Positions 25,951 through 33,841 of a stretch of DNA of 34,482 nt are shown here, one piece after another. The stretch's first letter is position 1. Every line of letters starts with the position of its first letter. The DNA is taken from the NCBI GenBank assembly GCA_964592475.1, contig CAZQEZ010000036.1, forward strand, positions 1 through 34,482. Direction: 5' to 3'. The DNA comes from CAZQEZ01 sp964592475. GTDB taxonomy: Bacteria > Bacteroidota > Bacteroidia > Cytophagales > Cyclobacteriaceae. A program made the position numbers and the translations under genes. The notes beneath the pieces are model-generated. The model was given only the letters and a program-made list of their open reading frames with translations, ran no database searches and was not told the origin of the DNA.

Positions 25951-26166
25951 ATTATCGCTTTTCAGCCATTATTTTTTAGTAAATCAATCGTAAAAGTAAG
26001 AGCAACTTTTCAAGATCAAGTGAAAGAAGGGTTTACGGATAATGAAGGATATTTTTCTTTTACTTTCGACTTGGCCGAGCCATTGCCACGTAAAGATTGA
26101 ATGGTTTGAAGTGCACTTTAAACTATAGCACTTGAGAAAGAGAAATTGGTAGAAAATCAAAAATAG
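25951..26166 (+). pseudogene. Relic of an App1-type (DUF2183) phosphatase gene, N-terminal region
   Basis: Between the SDR stop and the channel start an open stretch reads FQPLFFSKSIVKVRATFQDQ, then VKEGFTDNEGYFSFTFDL, then AEPLPRKD and a TGA stop at 26098-26100. Shifted one base, reading goes on as IEWFEVHFKL until a TAG at 26126-26128; in the first frame a further segment, ALEKEKLVENQK, ends at a TAG at 26164. In sequence order this matches the first domain of App1-like phosphatases of Bacteroidota (VKA-x-FQ, TD-x-EGYF, then WHEVEL-type). The catalytic domain is absent. The identification is from memory of the family, not from a search. Decay by frameshift and deletion is the simplest reading. 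Confidence 0.5.
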
Positions 26167-26175
26167 TAATCACAG

Positions 26176-27204
26176 ATGCATTATGTATTGCTAATAAGTG
26201 GTATAGTTATTCTTTTTCTGGTATTATCTGATATCATAAACACCACTCTTACTCCACATGGAGGCGGCAAAATCACTTTATACTTTAGTCGTTTTTCCTG
26301 GAAATTCTATCTGTACTTAAATCGTAATTACGGTGGCAAAAAATTACTAAACCTGTCAGGAACCATCATTACCAGTCAAATATTAGTTATTTGGATTAGC
26401 TTATTATGGCTTGGTTATTTTTTGGTTTTTGCCTACGATCCTGCTTCGGTGGTTAATAGCACTACGGGTCAGCAGGCTGGCTTAATAGATAAACTTTATT
26501 ATATAGGTTATACACTAAGTACGTTGGGCTATGGAGATTATCAAGGAGGAACACCCTTTTGGCGGGTATTTTCTTCAATTATATCCTTTTCCGGATTAAT
26601 TTTAATTACAATAGCAATTACCTATTTAGTACCTATCAATTCTGCTGAAATTGAAAAAAGAAAACTAAGTATCTATATTACTACGTTAGGTGCCAGTCCA
26701 CAAGAAATATTAATGAATGCTTGGAACGGAGAAAACTTCAAAGCTTTGAACGATCATTTTCATGAACTGACTGATATGATCATTACCACGGGACAAAATA
26801 ACCTGGCATATCCCATTTTGTATTATTTTCATACCAGTAATAAAAATGAATCAGGGCCTTTGAATATTTGTGCTTTAGATGAAGCACTTACCATTTTGAT
26901 GTATTATATTCCTGATGAGTTACAACCAGATAAGCACTATATTTATCCATTGCGGAAATCTATTACTGTATACATTAATAACTTGCGTATAGCCGATATT
27001 TCTCCTAATGAAGAAGCACCTAACTTACCAGATTTGAGCATGCTTACCAGAGGTGAGGTGCCTTTAAAAGAGGAAGGGGAGCTTGTGCAAGACTTTGAAT
27101 CTCTGCAAAAGAGACGAAAATTACTAAAAGCTATGCTCAAAAATGATGGTTGGAAATGGGATGAAATGGTAAGCCCTAAATATTACGATGATTTCGAGGT
27201 TTAA
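26176..27204 (+). CDS. Potassium-channel-like protein (ion channel domain)
   Basis: Membrane protein of 342 aa. A first membrane segment is at residues 3-22, a second near 63-87, a pore loop around 106-121 and a third membrane helix near 130-152. The selectivity filter is TLSTLGYGD (residues 113-121), the T-x-GYGD filter of K+ channels, so a two-transmembrane-plus-pore ion channel (Ion_trans_2) is a good fit. The C-terminal ~190 residues are soluble, with repeated hydrophobic helices (NAWNGENFKALNDHFHEL; EALTILMYYIPDELQPDKHY), and no RCK or cyclic-nucleotide motif is seen. It follows the App1 relic by ten bases. No promoter box is visible in front of it. Confidence 0.82.
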   Translation: MHYVLLISGIVILFLVLSDIINTTLTPHGGGKITLYFSRFSWKFYLYLNRNYGGKKLLNLSGTIITSQILVIWISLLWLGYFLVFAYDPASVVNSTTGQQAGLIDKLYYIGYTLSTLGYGDYQGGTPFWRVFSSIISFSGLILITIAITYLVPINSAEIEKRKLSIYITTLGASPQEILMNAWNGENFKALNDHFHELTDMIITTGQNNLAYPILYYFHTSNKNESGPLNICALDEALTILMYYIPDELQPDKHYIYPLRKSITVYINNLRIADISPNEEAPNLPDLSMLTRGEVPLKEEGELVQDFESLQKRRKLLKAMLKNDGWKWDEMVSPKYYDDFEV

Positions 27205-27231
27205 AGAAAATCCTTATTCTTTTTATTAAAA

Positions 27232-27263
27232 TTGGCATATTAAATTGGCTATGTATATATTTG
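27232..27263 (+). promoter_or_regulatory. Promoter for the lactonase-family gene
   Basis: A TTG at 27232-27234 and a perfect TAnnTTTG box, TATATTTG (27256-27263), are separated by 21 bases. The box ends 21 bases before the ATG at 27285. Confidence 0.5.
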
Positions 27264-27284
27264 AGAACAACCAATTTGGATTTT

Positions 27285-28400
27285 ATGAAAGGAAGTTATT
27301 TGATTTTAGGTTTGTTGTTGTTATTCTTGAGCTTATCAGCTTGTGATCGCTCTTCAGAAAAAGAAACACTTTACATAGGCAACTTTAGTAATGATGAAAA
27401 TTCAGGAATATATAGGGTTGCTTTTGATAGAGAAACTATGGAAATGCAAGTGATTGATACTGCTAAAACTCCCCATAGTCCTTCCTTTTTTACCATCCAT
27501 CCCAATAAGGAGTATTTGTATAGTGTGAATCGAGGTTCAGTTTCAAATGAGCCTAACCATGGAAGTATAAGTGTTTTTAAAATAAAAAATGAAGGCACCT
27601 TGGTACCTATAAATACTGTAAGCACTCAAGATAGTGGTCCTTGTTATGTAAATATTGACAAATCAGGTGAATGGTTGTTTACAGCTCATTACGGTGGAGG
27701 CAGTTGGGGGGCTCATCAAATTTTGCCAAAAGGGTTAGTTTCAAAATTAGCAGCCCTGTACCGCCACAGTGGAAAAAGCCAGGACACCATCAGGCAAAAG
27801 GCCCCTCATGCTCATATGGTAACTACAGATCCTTTTAATGAATACATTTTAATCAGTGATTTAGGGCTGGATCAGGTAAAAATACATAGTATAAAACCAG
27901 CCTTCGATAGTGTAAATGTGATAATGACCAAAGCCGGTTCCGGACCTAGACATTTGGCATTTCATCCGGAGCTGAATGTATTGTATTTGGCTGAAGAATT
28001 AACTTCCACTATTTCTGTTTGGCCATTTACTCCTAAAGATTCGATGCAAATGAAACAAAGGCTGTCTACTTTGCCTGATGATTTTATGGCTACAAATACT
28101 GTTGCTGATATTCATGTAAGTCCGGATGGAATGTTTCTTTATGTTTCCAATCGCGGTCATGATTCTTTGGCAATTTTTAGCGTAGGGCCGGACGGAGGCC
28201 TGCAGTTGGTTGAACATCAAAGCACCCATGGCGAAAGACCTCGCAATTTTTTTATCGACCCGAAAGGTGATTTTATCTGGGTTGCTAATCGTGATTCAGA
28301 CGAGGTTGTGCTTTTTAGTAGAAATAAAAAAACAGGAATGCTGAAGTTTACCGGTAAATCTATAACCATACCTGAACCGGTTTGCATAAAGCATCTTTGA
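27285..28400 (+). CDS. Lactonase-family (6-phosphogluconolactonase-like) lipoprotein, beta-propeller
   Basis: Seven-bladed-propeller protein of the lactonase family. From ATG 27285 (371 aa) it has a lipoprotein signal, MKGSYLILGLLLLFLSLSAC (Cys20), then repeated blades with FTIHPNKEYLYSVNR, GPCYVNIDKSGEWLFTAHYG, GPRHLAFHPELNVLYLAEEL, VSPDGMFLYVSNRGHDSLA and RNFFIDPKGDFIWVANRDSD. The spacing of these S-x-DG/HP-x-x-x-x-LY phrases fits the lactonase propeller. Being a lipoprotein, it is outside the cytoplasm, so a role in 6-phosphogluconate metabolism is not certain. The longer ORF from TTG 27261 is rejected because the signal is complete from ATG 27285. Transketolase follows with its own promoter. 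Confidence 0.88.
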   Translation: MKGSYLILGLLLLFLSLSACDRSSEKETLYIGNFSNDENSGIYRVAFDRETMEMQVIDTAKTPHSPSFFTIHPNKEYLYSVNRGSVSNEPNHGSISVFKIKNEGTLVPINTVSTQDSGPCYVNIDKSGEWLFTAHYGGGSWGAHQILPKGLVSKLAALYRHSGKSQDTIRQKAPHAHMVTTDPFNEYILISDLGLDQVKIHSIKPAFDSVNVIMTKAGSGPRHLAFHPELNVLYLAEELTSTISVWPFTPKDSMQMKQRLSTLPDDFMATNTVADIHVSPDGMFLYVSNRGHDSLAIFSVGPDGGLQLVEHQSTHGERPRNFFIDPKGDFIWVANRDSDEVVLFSRNKKTGMLKFTGKSITIPEPVCIKHL

Positions 28401-28504
28401 AGCAAAAGCTTTTTAATTTATTTACCTGTTTATACAATTAAATTTTGATCGATTGTTAAATTAAATTTCCTTCCTTCTATTTTTTCCGGTATAATTAAAG
28501 TCAC

Positions 28505-28512
28505 TATCTTTG
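28505..28512 (+). promoter_or_regulatory. -7 box for transketolase
   Basis: TATCTTTG matches TAnnTTTG exactly, 38 bases before the ATG. A T-rich TTTTTTCC stretch at the usual -33 distance may serve as the partner. The box has the form expected of strong genes in this phylum. Confidence 0.55.
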
Positions 28513-28550
28513 ACCAAACATTTTTTATATAATCTAATTTTCACGTTAAC

Positions 28551-30608
28551 ATGGACAACACAATAGTAAATAAAGCAGCAGACAACATTCGGATTCTTTC
28601 TGCCGCCATGGTAGAAAAAGCAAAATCAGGCCATCCTGGAGGAGCCATGGGCGGTGCCGATTTTATAAATATTCTTTTTACTGAATTTTTAAATTACGAT
28701 CCTGATGATATGCATTGGCCAAATCGTGACCGGTTTTTTCTAGATCCTGGCCATATGTCACCCATGCTTTATTCCGTGTTGGCTCTATGTGGAAAATATT
28801 CCATGGATGAAATTAAAAATTTTAGACAATGGGGAAGCGCAACACCAGGCCATCCGGAGCTAGATGTAGAAAGAGGTGTAGAAAATACCAGTGGTCCTTT
28901 AGGTCAAGGTCATACCAATGCGGTAGGTGCGGCAATAACTGAACGATTTTTAGCAGCCAGGTTCGGCTCCTGGATGACGCATAAAACTTATACCTTTATT
29001 TCTGATGGTGGAGTACAGGAAGAAATAAGCCAGGGAGCAGGTAGAACAGCCGGTTTTCTTGGTTTAAGCAATTTGGTAATGTTCTATGATAGTAACGATA
29101 TTCAACTTTCTAGTTTAACCAATGTGGTTACTGATGAAGATACCGCCAAAAAATACGAAGCCTGGGGATGGAAAGTTTTAACTATTGATGGAAATGATGC
29201 TGATCAAATTAGAAATGCATTGAAAGAAGCCCAGGCAGAAACAAAAAAGCCCACTTTGATTATTGGTAAAACTATAATGGGTAAAGGAGCAAGAACAGAT
29301 GGCGGCGATAGTTTTGAAAAACAATCTTCTACACATGGAAAGCCATTGACTGCAGCTGGAGGTTCAATTGAAAAAACTATCGAAAATCTAGGTGGTGACC
29401 CGAATGATCCTTTTAAAATATTTTCTGAAGTAGAGGATTACTACAAAGATGCTTTGGAAAAGAAAAGGCAGAATGCTAAAAAGAAAAAAGAAGAACAAGC
29501 GCAGTGGGAAACTAATAACCCTGAATTAGCCAATAAATGGAAAAAGTTCTGGTCAAAAGAACAACCTCAACTTGATCTTGAAAATTTGGAAATTAAAGGA
29601 GGAGTAGCTACCCGAGCTGCTTCCGGTCAGATGCTTACTTATTTTGCTGAAAATATTGAAAATATGATAGTGGCTTCGGCCGATCTTTCTGATAGTGATA
29701 AAACTGATGGCTTTTTGAAAAAGTCGAAATCATTTATGAAAGGGGACTTTGAGGGAGCATTTTTACAGGCAGGTGTTAGTGAACTAACGATGGCTACCAT
29801 TGCTAATGGAATGGCATTGCATGGAGGGGTTATTCCTGTAGTCGGAACGTTTTTCGTGTTTTCTGATTTCATGAAACCAGCAATTCGATTGGCTGCATTG
29901 ATGCAACTTCCGGTTAAATATATTTGGACACACGATGCCTTTCGGGTAGGAGAAGATGGCCCAACTCATCAACCAGTTGAGCAGGAAGCACAAATCAGAC
30001 TTTTGGAAAAATTAAAAAATCATAGTGGAGATAATAGCATGTTGGTAATGCGCCCGGCTGATGCTGCTGAAACAGCTGTTGCCTGGAAAATAGCTTTACA
30101 AAATACTAAAACTCCCACCGGACTTATTCTATCCAGACAAAATATTGTGGATGTGCCGGCTCATTCCGGCTCTTCAAGACTGCAAGAAGCTATGCAATCA
30201 GATAAAGGAGCTTATGTGGTGCAAAAAGCAGATGGAAAACCTGACCTTGTGTTAGTAGCTAATGGTTCTGAAGTTTCAACTCTGGTTGAAGGTGCTAAAA
30301 TTTTAGAAGAGAAAAAGGGATTGAAGATCCAAATTGTTTCTGCACCTTCTGAAGGCCTTTTCAATAATCAACCGGAAAACTATCAGAAAGAAGTAATACC
30401 AGAGGGTGTACCAATTTTTGGGATGACCGCTGGTTTGCCGGTAAACTTATCAGGTTTAGTAGGCCCTCGAGGAAAAGTTTATGGTTTGAAGCATTTTGGA
30501 TATTCTGCGCCTTACAAGGTGCTGGATGAAAAATTTGGCTTTACCGGAGATAATGTATTTGATCAGGTTGGTATTTATTTGGAAGAATACAAATCTGGAA
30601 AAATATAA
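28551..30608 (+). CDS. tkt: Transketolase
   Basis: Transfers two-carbon units between sugar phosphates in the non-oxidative pentose phosphate pathway; thiamine-diphosphate and Mg enzyme, cytoplasmic. The 685-aa single-chain protein has full length. N-terminal SGHPGGAMGGAD (26-37), GPLGQG (115-120) and SDGGVQEEIS (D152, ligand to Mg) with YDSNDI (N182) define the cofactor site. The catalytic glutamate lies in AGVSELTMATIANGMALHGG, near residue 410. HDAFRVGEDGPTHQPVEQ and the C-terminal GLPVNLSGLVGPRGKVYGL complete the family. The first motif is SDGG, where GDGC is usual, and GIREH is replaced by GVSEL; both look like Bacteroidota variants. Confidence 0.96.
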   Translation: MDNTIVNKAADNIRILSAAMVEKAKSGHPGGAMGGADFINILFTEFLNYDPDDMHWPNRDRFFLDPGHMSPMLYSVLALCGKYSMDEIKNFRQWGSATPGHPELDVERGVENTSGPLGQGHTNAVGAAITERFLAARFGSWMTHKTYTFISDGGVQEEISQGAGRTAGFLGLSNLVMFYDSNDIQLSSLTNVVTDEDTAKKYEAWGWKVLTIDGNDADQIRNALKEAQAETKKPTLIIGKTIMGKGARTDGGDSFEKQSSTHGKPLTAAGGSIEKTIENLGGDPNDPFKIFSEVEDYYKDALEKKRQNAKKKKEEQAQWETNNPELANKWKKFWSKEQPQLDLENLEIKGGVATRAASGQMLTYFAENIENMIVASADLSDSDKTDGFLKKSKSFMKGDFEGAFLQAGVSELTMATIANGMALHGGVIPVVGTFFVFSDFMKPAIRLAALMQLPVKYIWTHDAFRVGEDGPTHQPVEQEAQIRLLEKLKNHSGDNSMLVMRPADAAETAVAWKIALQNTKTPTGLILSRQNIVDVPAHSGSSRLQEAMQSDKGAYVVQKADGKPDLVLVANGSEVSTLVEGAKILEEKKGLKIQIVSAPSEGLFNNQPENYQKEVIPEGVPIFGMTAGLPVNLSGLVGPRGKVYGLKHFGYSAPYKVLDEKFGFTGDNVFDQVGIYLEEYKSGKI

Positions 30609-30641
30609 TAAGGAACTCTCTTTCTTCAAAAGATTAAAATA

Positions 30642-30665
30642 AAAGCCCGGCAATGGTCGGGCTTT
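30642..30665. terminator. Bidirectional terminator between tkt and the DtxR-family gene
   Basis: AAAGCCCG (30642-30649) pairs with CGGGCTTT (30658-30665) with an eight-base loop. It lies between two convergent genes, with T's at the end of one arm and A's at the start of the other, so it can end both transcripts. Confidence 0.85.
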
Positions 30666-30670
30666 ATACA

Positions 30671-31327
30671 CTATTCAGAAATCAAGATATTTTCACTCAC
30701 AGCCCTCGATATAAAAGCTTGATTTCTGTTGTCAATCAAAATTGTCATTGACCCATCAAACGCTTCTTTGGTTACTACTTTAATTTTTGCCCCAATATAA
30801 GCTCCGATTTTATCCAGATGTTTTAAAAATAAAGAACTTGTATTATTTACTGCCATCAAAATTCCTGCTTCTCCTTCATTCATCTGATATAAAGGAACCT
30901 GAGGCTTTTCTTTAAATTCTCCTGTTTCGTCCGGGATTGGATCTCCATGAGGATCGTACTTTGGATAGCCCAAAAACTCATCCAATCTTTTTATCAAAAG
31001 GGGTGAGTCAATATGCTCAAGTTGTTCGGCAACTTCGTGTATCTCGTCCCAATTAAACTTCATTTTATCTACTAAAAACACTTCCCATAACCTGTGTTTT
31101 CTAATAATTTTTAAAGCAAATCTTCTACCTTTTTCAGAAACATTCACTCCTTGATATTTTATATAAGAAACTACTTCTTTGGCAGAAAGCTTCCCAATCA
31201 TATCCGTTACCGAAGCCGGTTTCATTTTTAATGCTTCCGCTATTGCATTAGTACTTACTTCCTTCTCGCCTCCATTAGATAAAAGGTAAATTGTCTTAAG
31301 GTAATTTTCTTCAGTATAGCTCAACAT
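30671..31327 (-). CDS. Metal-dependent transcriptional regulator, DtxR/MntR family
   Basis: Metal-sensing repressor of iron or manganese genes, as a DNA-binding dimer. From ATG 31327 the product is 218 aa; a longer ATG at 31363 adds 12 residues (MAYFCLINFNPF) that are not part of the family. The winged-helix domain is residues 1-65 (TEENYLKTIYLL; VTDMIGKLSAKEVVSYI). The dimer and metal region follows, with RKHRLWE (H78), E101, E104 and H105 (AEQLEH). An SH3/FeoA-like domain ends the protein (residues ~140-218). E101 at the DtxR Cys102/MntR Glu99 position and N8 at the DtxR Met10/MntR Asp8 position make the metal site a mix of both. Operator-like palindromes lie in front of the gene, so it may repress itself. 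Confidence 0.92.
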   Translation of the reverse strand: MLSYTEENYLKTIYLLSNGGEKEVSTNAIAEALKMKPASVTDMIGKLSAKEVVSYIKYQGVNVSEKGRRFALKIIRKHRLWEVFLVDKMKFNWDEIHEVAEQLEHIDSPLLIKRLDEFLGYPKYDPHGDPIPDETGEFKEKPQVPLYQMNEGEAGILMAVNNTSSLFLKHLDKIGAYIGAKIKVVTKEAFDGSMTILIDNRNQAFISRAVSENILISE

Positions 31328-31364
31328 AAATGGATTAAAATTAATTAGGCAAAAATAAGCCATC

Positions 31365-31380
31365 TTTAGGTCAATCTAAA
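31365..31380. promoter_or_regulatory. Operator-like palindrome 1 for the DtxR-family regulator
   Basis: TTTAGGTCAATCTAAA: arms TTTAG and CTAAA pair over a six-base centre. It resembles half of the known DtxR/IdeR box TTAGGTTAGCCTAA. It lies 38-53 bases before the regulator's ATG 31327, so autoregulation is likely. A weaker -7 candidate, TATTTTTA on the minus strand (31378-31385), overlaps it. Confidence 0.5.
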
Positions 31381-31440
31381 AATATTTTTCATCTAAATCT
31401 ATTTATGACAAAGTGTCACTAATAATACCAATAAAATTAG

Positions 31441-31448
31441 CAAAATTA
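31441..31448 (-). promoter_or_regulatory. -7 box for the DtxR-family regulator
   Basis: The minus strand reads TAATTTTG, a perfect TAnnTTTG box, about 110 bases before ATG 31327. Palindrome 2 (31464-31481) is at the -33 position relative to it, which would let a repressor block it. Confidence 0.4.
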
Positions 31449-31463
31449 TCCAATATAATCTAT

Positions 31464-31481
31464 TTTTAGACTAGCCTAAAA
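31464..31481. promoter_or_regulatory. Operator-like palindrome 2, upstream of the DtxR-family gene
   Basis: TTTTAGACTAGCCTAAAA: 16 of 18 bases pair as arms TTTTAG and CTAAAA with centre ACTAGC. The right part, TAGCCTAA, is identical to the matching part of the DtxR/IdeR box. Together with palindrome 1 it gives two metalloregulator sites about 100 bases apart in the gap next to the regulator. Confidence 0.55.
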
Positions 31482-31850
31482 CTAACAATAGTAGCAATAA
31501 TTTTCCTATGCTCATATTTTGAGCATTAACTATTTACTAATATTATTAGTATGGGCAATTTGCATAATTATTTATAAAATAAACTAAAAAAAGAGCAGAC
31601 AGATCAATAAAAACTAATATATTTAGTATTAAATTTGTGTTGCATACATATAATTACGAATAAATCCTTTTAACGGAATAATATACTTCAGATACAGAGA
31701 AATTCAAGAAATGGCTTGCTGCAATTGCTAATATTATTAGTTTATTATATAGTTGTTTAACAGAACGATGGTATATTTTACTTATAAAGTGCTGTATATC
31801 AAATATTTAACTATCATATATTAAATTAAAGGTTTGAGTATGTTGTAGTT

Positions 31851-31879
31851 TTTGATTTCCGGATTTTTGCCTATTTTTA
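31851..31879 (+). promoter_or_regulatory. Candidate promoter for dapD
   Basis: TTTG (31851-31854), a 17-base spacer, then TATTTTTA (31872-31879), seven of eight in the TAnnTTTG box. It ends 33 bases before the dapD ATG. The final base is A instead of G, so it is a moderate match only. Confidence 0.35.
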
Positions 31880-31912
31880 CGTTTTATACAAATAGATAAT
31901 TGAATTAAAATA

Positions 31913-32725
31913 ATGGAAAGAGCTACATTGATAGAAAAAATATGGAACGATCGAGCTTTACTTGAAAAACAGGAAAGCGTAGATACGATTAAATCAATTA
32001 TAGAAGACCTTGATAAAGGTGTAATCAGAGTTGCAAGTCCTGATGGTGATAATTGGAAGGTAAACGAATGGATTAAAAAAGCCGTAATCCTTTATTTTCC
32101 TATTCAAAAGATGGAATTAATAGATGTTGGTCCATTTCAATTCCATGATAAGATGAAATTGAAAAGTGGATATGATAAATTAGGTGTAAGAGTGGTACCA
32201 CACGCGGTAGCTCGTTATGGCGCTTATGTTAGTAAGGGTGTTATCATGATGCCATCTTATGTAAATATTGGTGCTTATGTAGACGAAGGAACAATGGTAG
32301 ATACGTGGGCTACTGTTGGTAGTTGTGCTCAAATAGGCAAAAATGTTCACTTAAGTGGTGGTGTAGGCATAGGAGGGGTGCTGGAGCCAATTCAAGCGGC
32401 GCCAGTTATTGTAGAAGACAATGCTTTTATTGGATCCCGATGCATAATTGTAGAAGGTGTAAAAATTGGAAAAGAGGCTGTATTGGGAGCTAACGTTACC
32501 TTAACGGGAAGTTCAAAGATAATTGATGTAACGGGTGATAAGCCGGTAGAATATAAAGGTGTAGTACCCCCTCGTTCGGTTGTGATTCCTGGTTCCTACA
32601 CTAAAAAATTTCCCGCCGGTGATTATCAAGTGCCATGTGCCATTATTATAGGCACTCGAAAAGAGAGCACTGATAAAAAAACTTCATTAAATGAAGCGCT
32701 AAGGGAAAATAATGTAGCTGTTTAA
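31913..32725 (+). CDS. dapD: 2,3,4,5-Tetrahydropyridine-2,6-dicarboxylate N-succinyltransferase
   Basis: Succinylates tetrahydrodipicolinate in the lysine/meso-diaminopimelate pathway, which supplies the peptidoglycan cross-link residue; cytoplasmic trimer. The 270-aa protein has normal length. The N-terminal helix-rich part is IEKIWNDRALL; the middle is a left-handed beta helix with hexapeptide repeats: VRVVPHAVARYGAYVSKGVI, SYVNIGAYVDEGTMVDTWAT, VGSCAQIGKNVHLSGGVGIG and GVLEPIQAAPVIVEDNAFIG. Its C-terminal part holds GVVPPRSVVIPGSYTKKFP. These phrases are close to the DapD consensus. No other dap gene is next to it, and the gene after it is 137 bases away. Confidence 0.96.
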   Translation: MERATLIEKIWNDRALLEKQESVDTIKSIIEDLDKGVIRVASPDGDNWKVNEWIKKAVILYFPIQKMELIDVGPFQFHDKMKLKSGYDKLGVRVVPHAVARYGAYVSKGVIMMPSYVNIGAYVDEGTMVDTWATVGSCAQIGKNVHLSGGVGIGGVLEPIQAAPVIVEDNAFIGSRCIIVEGVKIGKEAVLGANVTLTGSSKIIDVTGDKPVEYKGVVPPRSVVIPGSYTKKFPAGDYQVPCAIIIGTRKESTDKKTSLNEALRENNVAV

Positions 32726-32862
32726 TAAATATGTATAATTCATTTTAATTAATAGTAATGAGCCAGTAAGAAGTATTTTCAAAGTAACTTTATGTGAAAT
32801 AATGTTTTTTGGCATTGCTTTTGGTTACTATTTTTTAATAATTATGATTAAACAATAAAAAG

Positions 32863-33684
32863 ATGAAACAAATCCTTATAATCATATCGGTTTTCCTTAT
32901 AAGTAGTGCCTTTGTATTTCAATATGAAATTGATGTTTTAAAACCTATTCCTCATGAAAGTATTAACAAAGGCGAGCAACTAGAATACAGAATTCATTAT
33001 GGTATATTTACCGTGGGCAATGCCAAAGTAAAAGTATATCCCGAATTATACAAAGTGAACGAAAGATCATGCTACAAAGTAGATGTTTATGGAGAAACGG
33101 TGGGCACCGTGAAGTGGTTTGCCAAAGTTGATGACAATTGGGGTGGTTTTGTAGACTCAAAAGCACTTTTACCTCATATGTCCTGGCGAAACATCAAGGA
33201 GGGTAAATATCGTAAAAACGAAATAGTTAATTTTAATCATAAAAATAAATCAATAGAGGTAAAGACTATCAATAATAAAACCGGTAAGTTCAAAAAGCCT
33301 AAATATTATAAAGCACCCAACAATGTGAAAGATCTGGTTGGTGGGTTTTTGTATCTCCGTGCAATTGATTATAGTAAGTATAGCTTGAAAGATACCATTA
33401 AAATGAATGCTTTTTTTGAGGATACTGTATATAACTTCAGGATATTATATATGGGTAAAGATAAAGTAAAGACTAAAGTAGGTACATTTAAGGCTCTAAA
33501 ACTTGTTCCGGTTATGCCGGATAACAAGATTTTTTCTGGTGAAAATTCAGTAACTTTATGGTTATCTGATGATGAGAATAAAATTCCGATTAAAGCAGAG
33601 GCAAATATGTTTATTGGCAAGGCTGGAGTGGAGTTGAATGATTTTAAAAATGTAAAACATGAACCTTCCCTGGTCAATAGGTAA
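32863..33684 (+). CDS. DUF3108-domain exported protein
   Basis: Exported protein of unknown role. The 273-aa product has an N-terminal signal (MKQILIIISVFLISSAFVFQ) without a lipobox cysteine, so it is periplasmic or outer-membrane bound. The mature part carries the DUF3108 features: GEQLEYRIHYGIFTVGNAKV near the start, the VDDNWGGFVDSKALLPHMSW phrase in the first half, DLVGGFLYLRAIDYSKYSL, and near the end SVTLWLSDDENKIPIKAEA. DUF3108 proteins form a beta-barrel-like fold and have been linked to cell-envelope upkeep. It is followed by a perfect AT-rich terminator hairpin and stands alone after dapD. Confidence 0.85.
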   Translation: MKQILIIISVFLISSAFVFQYEIDVLKPIPHESINKGEQLEYRIHYGIFTVGNAKVKVYPELYKVNERSCYKVDVYGETVGTVKWFAKVDDNWGGFVDSKALLPHMSWRNIKEGKYRKNEIVNFNHKNKSIEVKTINNKTGKFKKPKYYKAPNNVKDLVGGFLYLRAIDYSKYSLKDTIKMNAFFEDTVYNFRILYMGKDKVKTKVGTFKALKLVPVMPDNKIFSGENSVTLWLSDDENKIPIKAEANMFIGKAGVELNDFKNVKHEPSLVNR

Positions 33685-33690
33685 CTATTT

Positions 33691-33722
33691 CTATATTTTA
33701 TATAATAAAATATAGTTTTTTT
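33691..33722 (+). terminator. Intrinsic terminator after the DUF3108 gene
   Basis: CTATATTTTA (33691-33700), a five-base loop, and TAAAATATAG (33706-33715) pair over ten bases, followed by seven T's (33716-33722). It starts seven bases after the stop codon and is a textbook terminator on the plus strand. Confidence 0.85.
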
Positions 33723-33831
33723 CTGATTTTGGTGCTATTAATAATTATAAATTACATTCTGTTTTTCATTTCAATTTTCTTTTTCTATTTTAAAGGAAAA
33801 TTTTAAAACACTTGATACTGAATAATTTAAT

Positions 33832-33837
33832 GGAGGT
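33832..33837 (+). promoter_or_regulatory. Strong Shine-Dalgarno site of the TPR lipoprotein
   Basis: GGAGGT ends four bases before ATG 33842. A full SD site is unusual in this phylum and fixes the start at 33842 over the TTG at 33812 and the ATG at 33830. Confidence 0.6.
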
Positions 33838-33841
33838 CAAA

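Larger units (their letters stand above)
31364..31912. other. 549-base non-coding region between the DtxR-family gene and dapD
   Basis: No credible gene, tRNA or riboswitch fold is seen. It holds the regulator's palindromes (31365-31380, 31464-31481), a hairpin ATGCTCA/TGAGCAT (31508-31526), and two identical palindromes CTAATATTATTAG at 31537-31549 and 31728-31740. A looser relative, CTAATATATTTAG, is at 31614-31626. Near the dapD end is a promoter-like pair. The AT content is very high. Confidence 0.6.

Noticed and set aside
31406..31418. TGACAaagTGTCA palindrome as an operator
   Set aside because: Five-base arms occur often by chance, with no second copy seen, though it lies near the DtxR-family promoter.
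31711..31731. Tiny ATG frame reading MACCNC before a stop
   Set aside because: Six codons, no ribosome site, cysteine pattern likely chance in AT-rich DNA.
31364..31912. Riboswitch upstream of dapD (lysine-type)
   Set aside because: No conserved lysine-riboswitch core or terminator stem before dapD could be read; only palindromes and AT-rich sequence are present.
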